64,000 nt of DNA from Clavelina lepadiformis (GCF_947623445.1 NC_135246.1:1428501-1492500); one strand, 5' to 3'; counted from the stretch's first letter, positions 1 through 9,839 are shown. Translations and numbers: made by a program. Notes: generated from the letters alone by a model not told the origin.

Positions 1-217
1 TTCAAAATACTATTTTTGGAGTGAAAATGACTAGCGGGCCGGACAAAAATCTCAGGCGGGCCGCATGTTGGACATCCCTGGTCTAGGGGTATGATTTTTG
101 CTTAGGTTGCAAGTCCCGGACGAGCCCTATAGAGAAGAAGTTTTGGAATTTGGACTAAATATCATAAACATTTATTCTTATAATATGAAGCAAAAAGATG
201 CAACTTCACCGGCTCGT

Positions 218-228
218 TGGTCTAGGGG
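218..228 (+). promoter_or_regulatory. A box (representative), Pol III internal promoter
   Basis: TGGTCTAGGGG in the D arm matches the eukaryotic A-box pattern TRGYNNARNNG at the usual place. The same box is present in nearly all copies. The hAT insertions listed below land inside it. Confidence 0.85.
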
Positions 229-260
229 TATGATTCTTGCTTTGGGTGCAAGAGGTTCCG

Positions 261-271
261 GGTTCAATTCC
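261..271 (+). promoter_or_regulatory. B box (representative), Pol III internal promoter
   Basis: GGTTCAATTCC in the T arm fits the B-box consensus GGTTCRANNCC, the TFIIIC binding site. It is absent from the 47-nt relics. Confidence 0.88.
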
Positions 272-296
272 CGGACGAGCCCTATACAGAAGATTA

Positions 297-300
297 TTTT
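297..300 (+). terminator. Pol III T-run terminator (representative)
   Basis: TTTT begins 15 nt after the discriminator base. An equivalent T4 run follows almost every copy. A subgroup has T7 instead, noted under individual genes. Confidence 0.7.
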
Positions 301-360
301 GAATTTATACCAAATATCAAAAAGTTTCATTCATGTAATATGAAGCAAATAAATGAAACT

Positions 361-462
361 TCTTTCGTACTTCGTACTTTCATATAATATGAAGTGAAAT
401 GTCAAATACATCAAATGTCAAAATATTCTATACAGTATGAAGGGAAAAGATTTAACCTCTGC
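361..462 (+). other. Leader upstream of the MITE-interrupted tRNA-Pro gene
   Basis: This AT-rich stretch is unlike the 83-bp spacers. It carries a TTCGTAC-rich start, a copy of the spacer motif ATAATATGAAG, and AAATGTCAAA twice, 6 nt apart. It ends at the 5' half of the interrupted gene. Other copies: 5132-5233, 7448-7549, 12219-12320, 13617-13718, 20230-20331, 21628-21729, 35130-35231, 49409-49510, 51725-51826, 56496-56597, 57894-57995, 63893-63994. I infer that it is the original 5' flank of the gene that the MITE entered. Confidence 0.7.
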
Positions 463-756
463 CGCTCGTTGGTCTAGGACAGTGATGTCCAGCCTTATAT
501 TATATTGGTCACCTGAAATAAGTCAATGGGCCGCAGAACCTATTAAATTTCAAGAAATTTAGGTATATTATACTATTACTGCACCCCTAATAACCGACTG
601 GTACATTTTATTTAGGCCAAGATTCAAAGTTCAAAATACTATTTTTGGAGTGAAAATGACTAGCGGGCCGGACAAAAATCTCAGGCGGGCCGCATGTTGG
701 ACATCCCTGGTCTAGGGGTATGATTCTTGCTTAGGTTGCAAATCCCGGACGAGCCC
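463..756 (+). pseudogene. tRNA-Pro(AGG) gene split by a hAT MITE (founder structure)
   Basis: The 5' part, 463-479, runs from the acceptor to the A box, with first base C instead of G. The MITE follows at 480-709, and the 3' part at 710-756. The 8-bp target duplication is GTCTAGGA / GTCTAGGG. The 3' part keeps the anticodon loop TTAGGTT but has lost 16 nt, including the B box, between two TCCCGG repeats. The gene is inert. The same arrangement recurs at every whole MITE listed. Confidence 0.88.
480..709 (+). mobile_element. hAT MITE, whole copy 1 (230 bp)
   Basis: Terminal inverted repeats are CAGTGATGTCCA at the left and the complement of CAGGGATGTCCA at the right, flanked by the 8-bp duplication GTCTAGGR. 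Short TIRs starting CAG and an 8-bp duplication are hallmarks of hAT. The element has no coding capacity. The right subterminal region carries GCGGGCCGC-type motifs. Relative to truncated copies it lacks 9 nt (GCCGCATTG) near position 30. It splits a tRNA gene whose 5' part is 463-479. Confidence 0.88.
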
Positions 757-839
757 TATAAAGAAGAAGTTTTGGAATTTGGACTAAATACCATAAACAT
801 TTATTCTTATAATATGAAGCAAAAAGATGTAACTTCACC

Positions 840-911
840 GGCTCGTTGGTCTAGAGGTATGATTCTTGCTTTGGGTGCAAGAGGTCCCGGGTTCAATTCC
901 CGGACGAGCCC
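840..911 (+). tRNA. trnap-ugg: tRNA-Pro(UGG)
   Basis: Only tRNA of its 459-bp unit. D-loop TAGAGGTAT. A truncated MITE follows from 950. Confidence 0.92.
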
Positions 912-1298
912 TATAAAGAAGAATATTTTGAATTTATACCAAATATCAATTATATTGGGACGCATTGTCACCTGAAATAAGTCAATGGGCCGCAGAACCT
1001 ATTAAATTTCAAGAAAATTAGGTATATTATACTATTACTGCGCCCCTAATAACCGACTGGTACATTTTATTTAGGCCAAGATTCAAAGTTCAAAATACTA
1101 TTTTTGGAGTGAAAATGACTAGCGGGCCGGACAAAAATCTCAGGCGGGCCGCATGTTGGACATCCCTGGTCTAGGGGTATGATTCTTGCTTAGGTTGCAT
1201 CTCCCGGACGAGCCCTATAAAGAAGAAATTTTGGAATTTGGACTAAATATCATAAACATTTATTCTTATAATATGAAGCAAAAAGATGCAACTTCACC

Positions 1299-1370
1299 GG
1301 CTCGTTGGTCTAGGGATATGATTCTTTCTTTGGGTGCAAGAGGTCCCGGGTTCAATTCCCGGACGAGCCC
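1299..1370 (+). tRNA. trnap-ugg: tRNA-Pro(UGG)
   Basis: Slot 1. D-loop TAGGGATAT. The anticodon stem reads CTTTC/GCAAG, giving a T-C mismatch at the fourth pair. Confidence 0.85.
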
Positions 1371-1453
1371 TATAAAGAAGATTATTTTGAATTTATACCA
1401 AATATCAAAAAGTTTCATTCATGTAATATGAAGCAGATAAATGAAACTTTATC

Positions 1454-1524
1454 GGCTCGTTGGTCTAGGGTATGATTCTTGCTTAGGGTGCAAGAGGTCC
1501 CGGGTTCAATTCCCGGACGAGCCC
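1454..1524 (+). tRNA. trnap-agg: tRNA-Pro(AGG)
   Basis: Slot 2. It is 71 nt because the D-loop has lost one G (TAGGGTAT). A34 would be expected to become inosine. Confidence 0.85.
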
Positions 1525-1911
1525 TATAAAGAAGAATATTTTGAATTTATACCAAATATCAATTATATTGGGCCGCATTGTCACCTGAAATAACTCAATG
1601 GGCCGCAGAATCTATTAAATTTCAAGAAAATTAGGTGTATTATACTATTACTGCGCCCCTAATAACCGACTGGTACATTTTATTTAGGCCAAGATTCAAA
1701 GTTCAAAATACTATTTTTGGAGTGAAAATGACTAGCGGGCCGGACAAAAATCTCAGGCGGGCCGCATGTTGGACATCCCTGGTCTAGGGGTATGATTCTT
1801 GCTTAGGTTGCAAGTCCCGGACGAGCCCTATAAAGAAGAAGTTTTGGAATTTGGACTAAATATCATAAACATTTATTCTTATAATATGAAGCAAAAAGAT
1901 GCAACTTCACC

Positions 1912-1983
1912 GGCTCGTTGGTCTAGGGATATGATTCTTGCTTTGGGTGCAAGAGGTCCCGGGTTCAATTCCCGGACGAGCCC
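1912..1983 (+). tRNA. trnap-ugg: tRNA-Pro(UGG)
   Basis: Only tRNA of its 459-bp unit. D-loop TAGGGATAT. Confidence 0.92.
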
Positions 1984-2370
1984 TATAAAGAAGAATATTT
2001 TGAATTTATACCAAATATCAATTATATTGGGCCGCATTGTCACCTGAAATAAGTCAATGGACCGCAGAACCTATTAAATTTCAAGAAAATTAGGTATATT
2101 ATACTATTACTGCGCCCCTAATAACCGACTGGTACATTTTATTTAGGCCAAGAGTCAAAGTTCAAAATACTATTTTTGGAGTGAAAATGACTAGCGGGCC
2201 GGACAAAAATCTCAAGCGGGCCGTATGTTGGACATCCCTGGTCTAGGGGTATGATTCTTGCTTAGGTTGCAAGTCCCGGACGAGCCCTATAAAGAAGAAA
2301 TTTTGGAATTTGGACTAAATATCATAAACATTTATTCTTATAATATGAAGCAAAAAGATGCAACTTCACC

Positions 2371-2442
2371 GGCTCGTTGGTCTAGGGGTATGATTCTTGC
2401 TTTGGGTGCAAGAGGTCCCGGGTTCAATTCCCGGACGAGCCC
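2371..2442 (+). tRNA. trnap-ugg: tRNA-Pro(UGG)
   Basis: Slot 1 of a three-tRNA unit. Canonical body, variable arm AGGTC. Confidence 0.94.
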
Positions 2443-2525
2443 TATAAAGAAGATTATTTTGAATTTATACCAAATATCAAAAAGTTATATTCATATAATA
2501 TGAAGCAAATAAATGAAACTTCATC

Positions 2526-2597
2526 GGCTCGTTGGTCTAGGGGTATGATTCTTGCTTTGGGTGCAAGAGGTCCCGGGTTCAATTCCCGGACGAGCCC
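2526..2597 (+). tRNA. trnap-ugg: tRNA-Pro(UGG)
   Basis: Slot 2, identical in body to the slot 1 copy 155 bp upstream. Confidence 0.94.
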
Positions 2598-2680
2598 TAT
2601 AAAGAAGATTATTTTGAATTTATACCAAATATCAAAAAGTTTCATTCATGTAATATGAAGCAGATAAATGAAACTTTATC

Positions 2681-2752
2681 GGCTCGTTGGTTTAGGGGTA
2701 TGATTCTTGCTTAGGGTGCAAGAGGTCCCGGGTTCAATTCCCGGACGAGCCC
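2681..2752 (+). tRNA. trnap-agg: tRNA-Pro(AGG)
   Basis: Slot 3. The D stem reads GTT rather than GTC. Confidence 0.88.
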
Positions 2753-3139
2753 TATAAAGAAGAATATTTTGAATTTATACCAAATATCAATTATATTGGG
2801 CCGCATTGTCACCTGAAATAAGTCAATGGACCGCAGAACCTATTAAATTTCAAGAAAAATAGGTATATTATGCTATTACTGCGCCCCTAATAACCGACTG
2901 GTACATTTTACTTAGGCCAAGATTCAAAGTTCAAAATACTATTTTAGGAGTGAAAATGACTAGCGGGCCGGACAAAAATCTCAGGCGGGTCGCATGTTGG
3001 ACATCCCTGGTCTAGGGGTATGATTCTTGCTTAGGTTGCAAGTCCCGGACGAGCCCTATAAAGAAGAAGTTTTGGAATTTGGACTAAATACCATAAATAT
3101 TTATTCTTATAATATGAAGCAAAAAGATGTAACTTCACC

Positions 3140-3211
3140 GGCTCGTTGGTCTAGAGGTATGATTCTTGCTTTGGGTGCAAGAGGTCCCGGGTTCAATTCC
3201 CGGACGAGCCC
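3140..3211 (+). tRNA. trnap-ugg: tRNA-Pro(UGG)
   Basis: Slot 1. D-loop TAGAGGTAT. Confidence 0.92.
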
Positions 3212-3294
3212 TATAAAGAAGATTATTTTGAATTTATACCAAATATCAAAAAGTTATATTCATATAATATGAAGCAAAAAGATGTAACTTCACC

Positions 3295-3366
3295 GGCTCG
3301 TTGGTCTAGGGGTATGATTCTTGCTTCGGGTGCAAGAGGTCCCGGGTTCAATTCCCGGACGAGCCC
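3295..3366 (+). tRNA. trnap-cgg: tRNA-Pro(CGG)
   Basis: Slot 2. Loop TTCGGGT, body otherwise canonical. Its 5' flank resembles a slot-1 spacer (GATGTAACTTCACC). Confidence 0.93.
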
Positions 3367-3753
3367 TATAAAGAAGAATATTTTGAATTTATACCAAATA
3401 TCAATTATATTGGGCCGCATTGTCACCTGAAATAAGTCAATGGGCCGCAGAACCTATTAAATTTCAAGAAAAATAGATATATTATACTATTACTGCGCCC
3501 CTAATAACCGACTGGTACATTTTATTTAGGCCAAGATTCAAAGTTCAAAATACTATTTTTGGAGTGAAAATGACTAGCGGGCCGGACAAAAATCTCAGGC
3601 GGGCCGCATGTTGGACATCCCTGGTCTAGGGGTATGATTCTTGCTTAGGTTGCAAGTCCCGGACGAGCCCTATAAAGAAGAAGTTTTGGAATTTGGACTA
3701 AATATCATAAACATTTATTCTTATAATATGAAGCAAAAAGATGCAACTTCACC

Positions 3754-3825
3754 GGCTCGTTGGTCTAGGGATATGATTCTTGCTTTGGGTGCAAGAGGTC
3801 CCGGGTTCAATTCCCGGACGAGCCC
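3754..3825 (+). tRNA. trnap-ugg: tRNA-Pro(UGG)
   Basis: Only tRNA of its 459-bp unit. D-loop TAGGGATAT. Confidence 0.92.
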
Positions 3826-4212
3826 TATAAAGAAGAATATTTTGAATTTATACCAAATATCAATTATATTGGGCCGCATTGTCACCTGAAATAAGTCAAT
3901 GGACCGCAGAACCTATTAAATTTCAAGAAAAATAGGTATATTATACTATTACTGCGCCCCTAATAACCGACTGGTACATTTTATTTAGGCCAAGATTCAA
4001 AGTTCAAAATACTATTTTTGGAGTGAAAATGACTAGCGGGCCGGACAAAAATCTCAGGCGGGCCGCATGTTGGACATCCCTGGTCTAGGGGTATGATTCT
4101 TGCTTAGGTTGCAAGTCCCGGACGAGCTTTATAAAGAAGAAGTTTTGGAATTTGGACTAAATATCATAAACATTTATTCTTATAATATGAAGCAAAAAGA
4201 TGCAACTTCATC

Positions 4213-4284
4213 GGCTCGTTGGTCTAGGGATATGATTCTTGCTTTGGGTGCAAGAGGTCCCGGGTTCAATTCCCGGACGAGCCC
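4213..4284 (+). tRNA. trnap-ugg: tRNA-Pro(UGG)
   Basis: Slot 1. D-loop TAGGGATAT. T7 terminator. Confidence 0.92.
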
Positions 4285-4367
4285 TATAAAGAAGATTTTT
4301 TTGAATTTATACCAAATATCAAAAAGTTTTATTCATATAATATGAAGCAGATAAATGAATCTTTATC

Positions 4368-4439
4368 GGCTCGTTGGTCTAGGGGTATGATTCTTGCTTA
4401 GGGTGCAAGAGGTCCCGGGTTCAATTCCCGGACGAGCCC
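4368..4439 (+). tRNA. trnap-agg: tRNA-Pro(AGG)
   Basis: Slot 2. Canonical body with loop TTAGGGT. Confidence 0.93.
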
Positions 4440-4826
4440 TATAAAGAAGAATATTTTGAATTTATACCAAATATCAATTATATTGGGCCGCATTGTCACC
4501 TGAAATAAGTCAATGGGCCGCAGAACCTATTAAATTTCAAGAAAAATAGGTACATTATACTATTACTGCGCCCCTAATAACCGACTGGTACATTTTATTT
4601 AGGCCAAGATTCAAAGTTCAAAATACTATTTTTGGAGTGAAAATGACTAGCGGGCCGGACAAAAATCTCAGGCGGGCCGCATGTTGGACATCCCTGGTCT
4701 AGGGGTATGATTCTTGCTTAGGTTGCAAGTCCCGGACGAGCCCTATAGAGAAGAAGTTTTGGAATTTGGACTAAATATCATAAACATTTATTCTTATAAT
4801 ATGAAGCAAAAAGATGCAACTTCACC

Positions 4827-4898
4827 GGCTCGTTGGTCTAGGGGTATGATTCTTGCTTTGGGTGCAAGAGGTCCCGGGTTCATTTCCCGGACGAGCCC
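4827..4898 (+). tRNA. trnap-ugg: tRNA-Pro(UGG), T-loop variant
   Basis: Slot 1. The T-loop is TTCATTT, so the conserved A58, which is also a B-box base, is T. Pol III use may be weakened. Confidence 0.8.
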
Positions 4899-4981
4899 TA
4901 AAAAGAAGATTATTTTGAATTTATACCAAATATCAAAAAGTTTTATGGTTATAATATGAAGCAAATAAATGAAACTTCATC

Positions 4982-5053
4982 GGCTCGTTGGTCTAGGGGT
5001 ATGATTCTTGCTTTGGGTGCAAGAGGTTCCGGGTTCAATTCCCGGACGAGCCC
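4982..5053 (+). tRNA. trnap-ugg: tRNA-Pro(UGG)
   Basis: Slot 2, last gene before a leader. Variable arm AGGTT. Confidence 0.93.
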
Positions 5054-5250
5054 TATACAGAAGATTATTTTGAATTTATACCAAATATCAAAAAGTTTCA
5101 TTCATGTAATATGAAGCAAATAAATGAAACTTCTTTCGTATTTCGTACTTTCATATAATATGAAGTGAAATGTCAAATACATCAAATGTCAAAATATTCT
5201 ATACAGTATGAAGGGAAAAGATTTAACCTCTGCCGCTCGTTGGTCTAGGA

Positions 5251-5480
5251 CAGTGATGTCCAGCCTTATATTATATTGGTCACCTGAAATAAGTCAATGG
5301 GCCGCAGAACCTATTAAATTTCAAGAAATTTAGGTATATTATACTATTACTGCACCCCTAATAACCGACTGGTACATTTTATTTAGGCCAAGATTCAAAG
5401 TTCAAAATACTATTTTTGGAGTGAAAATGACTAGCGGGCCGGACAAAAATCTCAGGCGGGCCGCATGTTGGACATCCCTG
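5251..5480 (+). mobile_element. hAT MITE, whole copy 2
   Basis: Splits a tRNA-Pro gene with 5' part 5234-5250 and 3' relic from 5481. Same TIRs and duplication as copy 1. Confidence 0.87.
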
Positions 5481-5610
5481 GTCTAGGGGTATGATTCTTG
5501 CTTAGGTTGCAAGTCCCGGACGAGCCCTATAAAGAAGAAGTTTTGGAATTTGGACTAAATACCATAAACATTTATTCTTATAATATGAAGCAAAAAGATG
5601 TAACTTCACC

Positions 5611-5682
5611 GGCTCGTTGGTCTAGAGGTATGATTCTTGCTTTGGGTGCAAGAGGTCCCGGGTTCAATTCCCGGACGAGCCC
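5611..5682 (+). tRNA. trnap-ugg: tRNA-Pro(UGG)
   Basis: Only tRNA of its 459-bp unit. D-loop TAGAGGTAT. Confidence 0.92.
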
Positions 5683-6069
5683 TATAAAGAAGAATATTTT
5701 GAATTTATACCAAATATCAATTATATTGGGACGCATTGTCACCTGAAATAAGTCAATGGGCCGCAGAACCTATTAAATTTCAAGAAAATTAGGTATATTA
5801 TACTATTACTGCGCCCCTAATTACCGACTGGTACGTTTTTTTTAGGCCAAGATTCAAAGTTCAAAATACTATTTTTGGAGTGAAAATGACTAGCGGGCCG
5901 GACAAAAATCTCAGGCGGGCCGCATGTTGGACATCCCTGGTCTAGGGGTATGATTCTTGCTTAGGTTGCATCTCCCGGACGAGCCCTATAAAGAAGAAAT
6001 TTTGGAATTTGGACTAAATATCATAAACATTTATTCTTATAATATGAAGCAAAAAGATGCAACTTCACC

Positions 6070-6141
6070 GGCTCGTTGGTCTAGGGGTATGATTCTTTCT
6101 TTGGGTGCAAGAGGTCCCGGGTTCAATTCCCGGACGAGCCC
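6070..6141 (+). tRNA. trnap-ugg: tRNA-Pro(UGG)
   Basis: Slot 1. Anticodon stem CTTTC with one mismatch. T7 terminator. Confidence 0.85.
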
Positions 6142-6224
6142 TATAAAGAAGATTTTTTTGAATTTATACCAAATATCAAAAAGTTTTATTCATATAATAT
6201 GAAGCAGATAAATGAATCTTTATC

Positions 6225-6296
6225 GGCTCGTTGGTCTAGGGGTATGATTCTTGCTTAGGGTGCAAGAGGTCCCGGGTTCAATTCCCGGACGAGCCC
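6225..6296 (+). tRNA. trnap-agg: tRNA-Pro(AGG)
   Basis: Slot 2. Canonical body. Confidence 0.93.
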
Positions 6297-6683
6297 TATA
6301 AAGAAGAATATTTTGAATTTATACCAAATATCAATTATATTGGGCCGCATTGTCACCTGAAATAAGTCAATGGACCGCAGAACCTATTAAATTTCAAGAA
6401 AAATAGGTATATTATGCTATTACTGCGCCCCTAATAACCGACTGGTACATTTTATTTAGGCCAAGATTCAAAGTTCAAAATACTATTTTTGGAGTGAAAA
6501 TGACTAGCGGGCCGGACAAAAATCTCAGGCGGGTCGCATGTTGGACATCCCTGGTCTAGGGGTATGATTCTTGCTTAGATTGCAAGTCCCGGACGAGCCC
6601 TATAAAGAAGAAGTTTTGGAATTTAGATTAAATATCATAAACATTTATTCTTATAATATGAAGCAAAAAGATGTAACTTCACC

Positions 6684-6755
6684 GGCTCGTTGGTCTAGAG
6701 GTATGATTCTTGCTTTGGGTGCAAGAGGTTCCGGGTTCAATTCCCGGACGAGCCC
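6684..6755 (+). tRNA. trnap-ugg: tRNA-Pro(UGG)
   Basis: Slot 1. D-loop TAGAGGTAT, variable arm AGGTT. Confidence 0.92.
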
Positions 6756-6838
6756 TATAAAGAAGATTATTTTGAATTTATACCAAATATCAAAAAGTTA
6801 TATTCATATAATATGAAGCAGATAAATGAAACTTTATC

Positions 6839-6910
6839 GGCTCGTTGGTCTAGGGGTATGATTCTTGCTTAGGGTGCAAGAGGTCCCGGGTTCAATTCCC
6901 GGACGAGCCC
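6839..6910 (+). tRNA. trnap-agg: tRNA-Pro(AGG)
   Basis: Slot 2. Canonical body. Confidence 0.93.
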
Positions 6911-7297
6911 TATAAAGAAGAATATTTTGAATTTATACCAAATATCAATTATATTGGGCCGCATTGTCACCTGAAATAAGTCAATGGGCCGCAGAACCTA
7001 TTAAATTTCAAGAAAAATAGGTACATTATACTATTACTGCGCCCCTAATAACCGACTGGTACATTTTATTTAGGCCAAGATTCAAAGTTCAAAATACTAT
7101 TTTTGGAGTGAAAATGACTAGCGGGCCGGACAAAAATCTCAGGCGGGCCGCATGTTGGACATCCCTGGTCTAGGGGTATGATTTTTGCTTAGGTTGCAAG
7201 TCCCGGACGAGCCCTATAGAGAAGAAGTTTTGGAATTTGGACTAAATATCATAAACATTTATTCTTATAATATGAAGCAAAAAGATGCAACTTCACC

Positions 7298-7369
7298 GGC
7301 TCGTTGGTCTAGGGGTATGATTCTTGCTTTGGGTGCAAGAGGTTCCGGGTTCAATTCCCGGACGAGCCC
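7298..7369 (+). tRNA. trnap-ugg: tRNA-Pro(UGG)
   Basis: Equivalent of the copy at 211, 7,087 bp downstream. A leader follows. Confidence 0.93.
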
Positions 7370-7566
7370 TATACAGAAGATTATTTTGAATTTATACCAA
7401 ATATCAAAAAGTTTCATTCATGTAATATGAAGCAAATAAATGAAACTTCTTTCGTACTTCGTACTTTCATATAATATGAAGTGAAATGTCAAATACATCA
7501 AATGTCAAAATATTCTATACAGTATGAAGGGAAAAGATTTAACCTCTGCCGCTCGTTGGTCTAGGA

Positions 7567-7796
7567 CAGTGATGTCCAGCCTTATATTATATTGGTCACC
7601 TGAAATAAGTCAATGGGCCGCAGAACCTATTAAATTTCAAGAAATTTAGGTATATTATACTATTACTGCACCCCTAATAACCGACTGGTACATTTTATTT
7701 AGGCCAAGATTCAAAGTTCAAAATACTATTTTTGGAGTGAAAATGACTAGCGGGCCGGACAAAAATCTCAGGCGGGCCGCATGTTGGACATCCCTG
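7567..7796 (+). mobile_element. hAT MITE, whole copy 3
   Basis: Higher-order counterpart of copy 1. 5' tRNA part 7550-7566, 3' relic from 7797. Confidence 0.87.
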
Positions 7797-7926
7797 GTCT
7801 AGGGGTATGATTCTTGCTTAGGTTGCAAATCCCGGACGAGCCCTATAAAGAAGAAGTTTTGGAATTTGGACTAAATACCATAAACATTTATTCTTATAAT
7901 ATGAAGCAAAAAGATGTAACTTCACC

Positions 7927-7998
7927 GGCTCGTTGGTCTAGAGGTATGATTCTTGCTTTGGGTGCAAGAGGTCCCGGGTTCAATTCCCGGACGAGCCC
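7927..7998 (+). tRNA. trnap-ugg: tRNA-Pro(UGG)
   Basis: Counterpart of 840. D-loop TAGAGGTAT. Confidence 0.92.
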
Positions 7999-8385
7999 TA
8001 TAAAGAAGAATATTTTGAATTTATACCAAATATCAATTATATTGGGACGCATTGTCACCTGAAATAAGTCAATGGGCCGCAGAACCTATTAAATTTCAAG
8101 AAAATTAGGTATATTATACTATTACTGCGCCCCTAATAACCGACTGGTACATTTTATTTAGGCCAAGATTCAAAGTTCAAAATACTATTTTTGGAGTGAA
8201 AATGACTAGCGGGCCGGACAAAAATCTCAGGCGGGCCGCATGTTGGACATCCCTGGTCTAGGGGTATGATTCTTGCTTAGGTTGCATCTCCCGGACGAGC
8301 CCTATAAAGAAGAAATTTTGGAATTTGGACTAAATATCATAAACATTTATTCTTATAATATGAAGCAAAAAGATGCAACTTCACC

Positions 8386-8457
8386 GGCTCGTTGGTCTAG
8401 GGATATGATTCTTTCTTTGGGTGCAAGAGGTCCCGGGTTCAATTCCCGGACGAGCCC
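8386..8457 (+). tRNA. trnap-ugg: tRNA-Pro(UGG)
   Basis: Counterpart of 1299, with the same CTTTC anticodon stem. Confidence 0.85.
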
Positions 8458-8540
8458 TATAAAGAAGATTATTTTGAATTTATACCAAATATCAAAAAGT
8501 TTCATTCATGTAATATGAAGCAGATAAATGAAACTTTATC

Positions 8541-8611
8541 GGCTCGTTGGTCTAGGGTATGATTCTTGCTTAGGGTGCAAGAGGTCCCGGGTTCAATTCC
8601 CGGACGAGCCC
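8541..8611 (+). tRNA. trnap-agg: tRNA-Pro(AGG)
   Basis: Counterpart of 1454. 71 nt, short D-loop. Confidence 0.85.
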
Positions 8612-8998
8612 TATAAAGAAGAATATTTTGAATTTATACCAAATATCAATTATATTGGGCCGCATTGTCACCTGAAATAACTCAATGGGCCGCAGAATCT
8701 ATTAAATTTCAAGAAAATTAGGTGTATTATACTATTACTGCGCCCCTAATAACCGACTGGTACATTTTATTTAGGCCAAGATTCAAAGTTCAAAATACTA
8801 TTTTTGGAGTGAAAATGACTAGCGGGCCGGACAAAAATCTCAGGCGGGCCGCATGTTGGACATCCCTGGTCTAGGGGTATGATTCTTGCTTAGGTTGCAA
8901 GTCCCGGACGAGCCCTATAAAGAAGAAGTTTTGGAATTTGGACTAAATATCATAAACATTTATTCTTATAATATGAAGCAAAAAGATGCAACTTCACC

Positions 8999-9070
8999 GG
9001 CTCGTTGGTCTAGGGATATGATTCTTGCTTTGGGTGCAAGAGGTCCCGGGTTCAATTCCCGGACGAGCCC
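8999..9070 (+). tRNA. trnap-ugg: tRNA-Pro(UGG)
   Basis: Counterpart of 1912. D-loop TAGGGATAT. Confidence 0.92.
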
Positions 9071-9457
9071 TATAAAGAAGAATATTTTGAATTTATACCA
9101 AATATCAATTATATTGGGCCGCATTGTCACCTGAAATAAGTCAATGGACCGCAGAACCTATTAAATTTCAAGAAAATTAGGTATATTATACTATTACTGC
9201 GCCCCTAATAACCGACTGGTACATTTTATTTAGGCCAAGAGTCAAAGTTCAAAATACTATTTTTGGAGTGAAAATGACTAGCGGGCCGGACAAAAATCTC
9301 AAGCGGGCCGTATGTTGGACATCCCTGGTCTAGGGGTATGATTCTTGCTTAGGTTGCAAGTCCCGGACGAGCCCTATAAAGAAGAAATTTTGGAATTTGG
9401 ACTAAATATCATAAACATTTATTCTTATAATATGAAGCAAAAAGATGCAACTTCACC

Positions 9458-9529
9458 GGCTCGTTGGTCTAGGGGTATGATTCTTGCTTTGGGTGCAAGA
9501 GGTCCCGGGTTCAATTCCCGGACGAGCCC
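9458..9529 (+). tRNA. trnap-ugg: tRNA-Pro(UGG)
   Basis: Slot 1 of a three-tRNA unit, counterpart of 2371. Confidence 0.94.
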
Positions 9530-9612
9530 TATAAAGAAGATTATTTTGAATTTATACCAAATATCAAAAAGTTATATTCATATAATATGAAGCAAATAAA
9601 TGAAACTTCATC

Positions 9613-9684
9613 GGCTCGTTGGTCTAGGGGTATGATTCTTGCTTTGGGTGCAAGAGGTCCCGGGTTCAATTCCCGGACGAGCCC
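9613..9684 (+). tRNA. trnap-ugg: tRNA-Pro(UGG)
   Basis: Slot 2, counterpart of 2526. Confidence 0.94.
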
Positions 9685-9767
9685 TATAAAGAAGATTATT
9701 TTGAATTTATACCAAATATCAAAAAGTTTCATTCATGTAATATGAAGCAGATAAATGAAACTTTATC

Positions 9768-9839
9768 GGCTCGTTGGTTTAGGGGTATGATTCTTGCTTA
9801 GGGTGCAAGAGGTCCCGGGTTCAATTCCCGGACGAGCCC
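9768..9839 (+). tRNA. trnap-agg: tRNA-Pro(AGG)
   Basis: Slot 3, counterpart of 2681 with D stem GTT. Confidence 0.88.

Larger units (their letters stand above)
211..282 (+). tRNA. trnap-ugg: tRNA-Pro(UGG)
   Basis: This is the reference copy for the array. The 72-nt gene folds as acceptor GGCTCGT/ACGAGCC, D stem GTC/GAT with loop TAGGGGTAT, anticodon stem CTTGC/GCAAG around loop TTTGGGT (anticodon TGG), variable arm AGGTT, T stem CCGGG/CCCGG with loop TTCAATT, and a C discriminator. CCA is not encoded, as expected for a eukaryotic nuclear gene. The body resembles vertebrate nuclear tRNA-Pro, which reads CCN codons. There is no intron. It sits in slot 1 (first tRNA after the relic at 81) and is followed by the leader at 361-462. 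It is transcribable in principle, but no single copy can be proven active from sequence. Confidence 0.93.

Noticed and set aside
98-343. Recurring open frames of about 69-98 codons (MLRLQVPDEPYKEE...) across the array on the + strand, about a hundred copies
   Set aside because: They read through the 47-nt relic, spacer and tRNA and start at a TTG inside the relic. They exist because the DNA repeats and have no protein-like features.
472-717. Repeated independent MITE insertion at each unit
   Set aside because: All copies share the same 16-nt relic deletion and spacer changes, so one insertion followed by amplification explains them better.
2454-2645. Recurring antisense open frames (ending in FILYEYNFLIFGINSK) at many units
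   Set aside because: They are the complement of tRNA genes and spacers, with no independent coding evidence.
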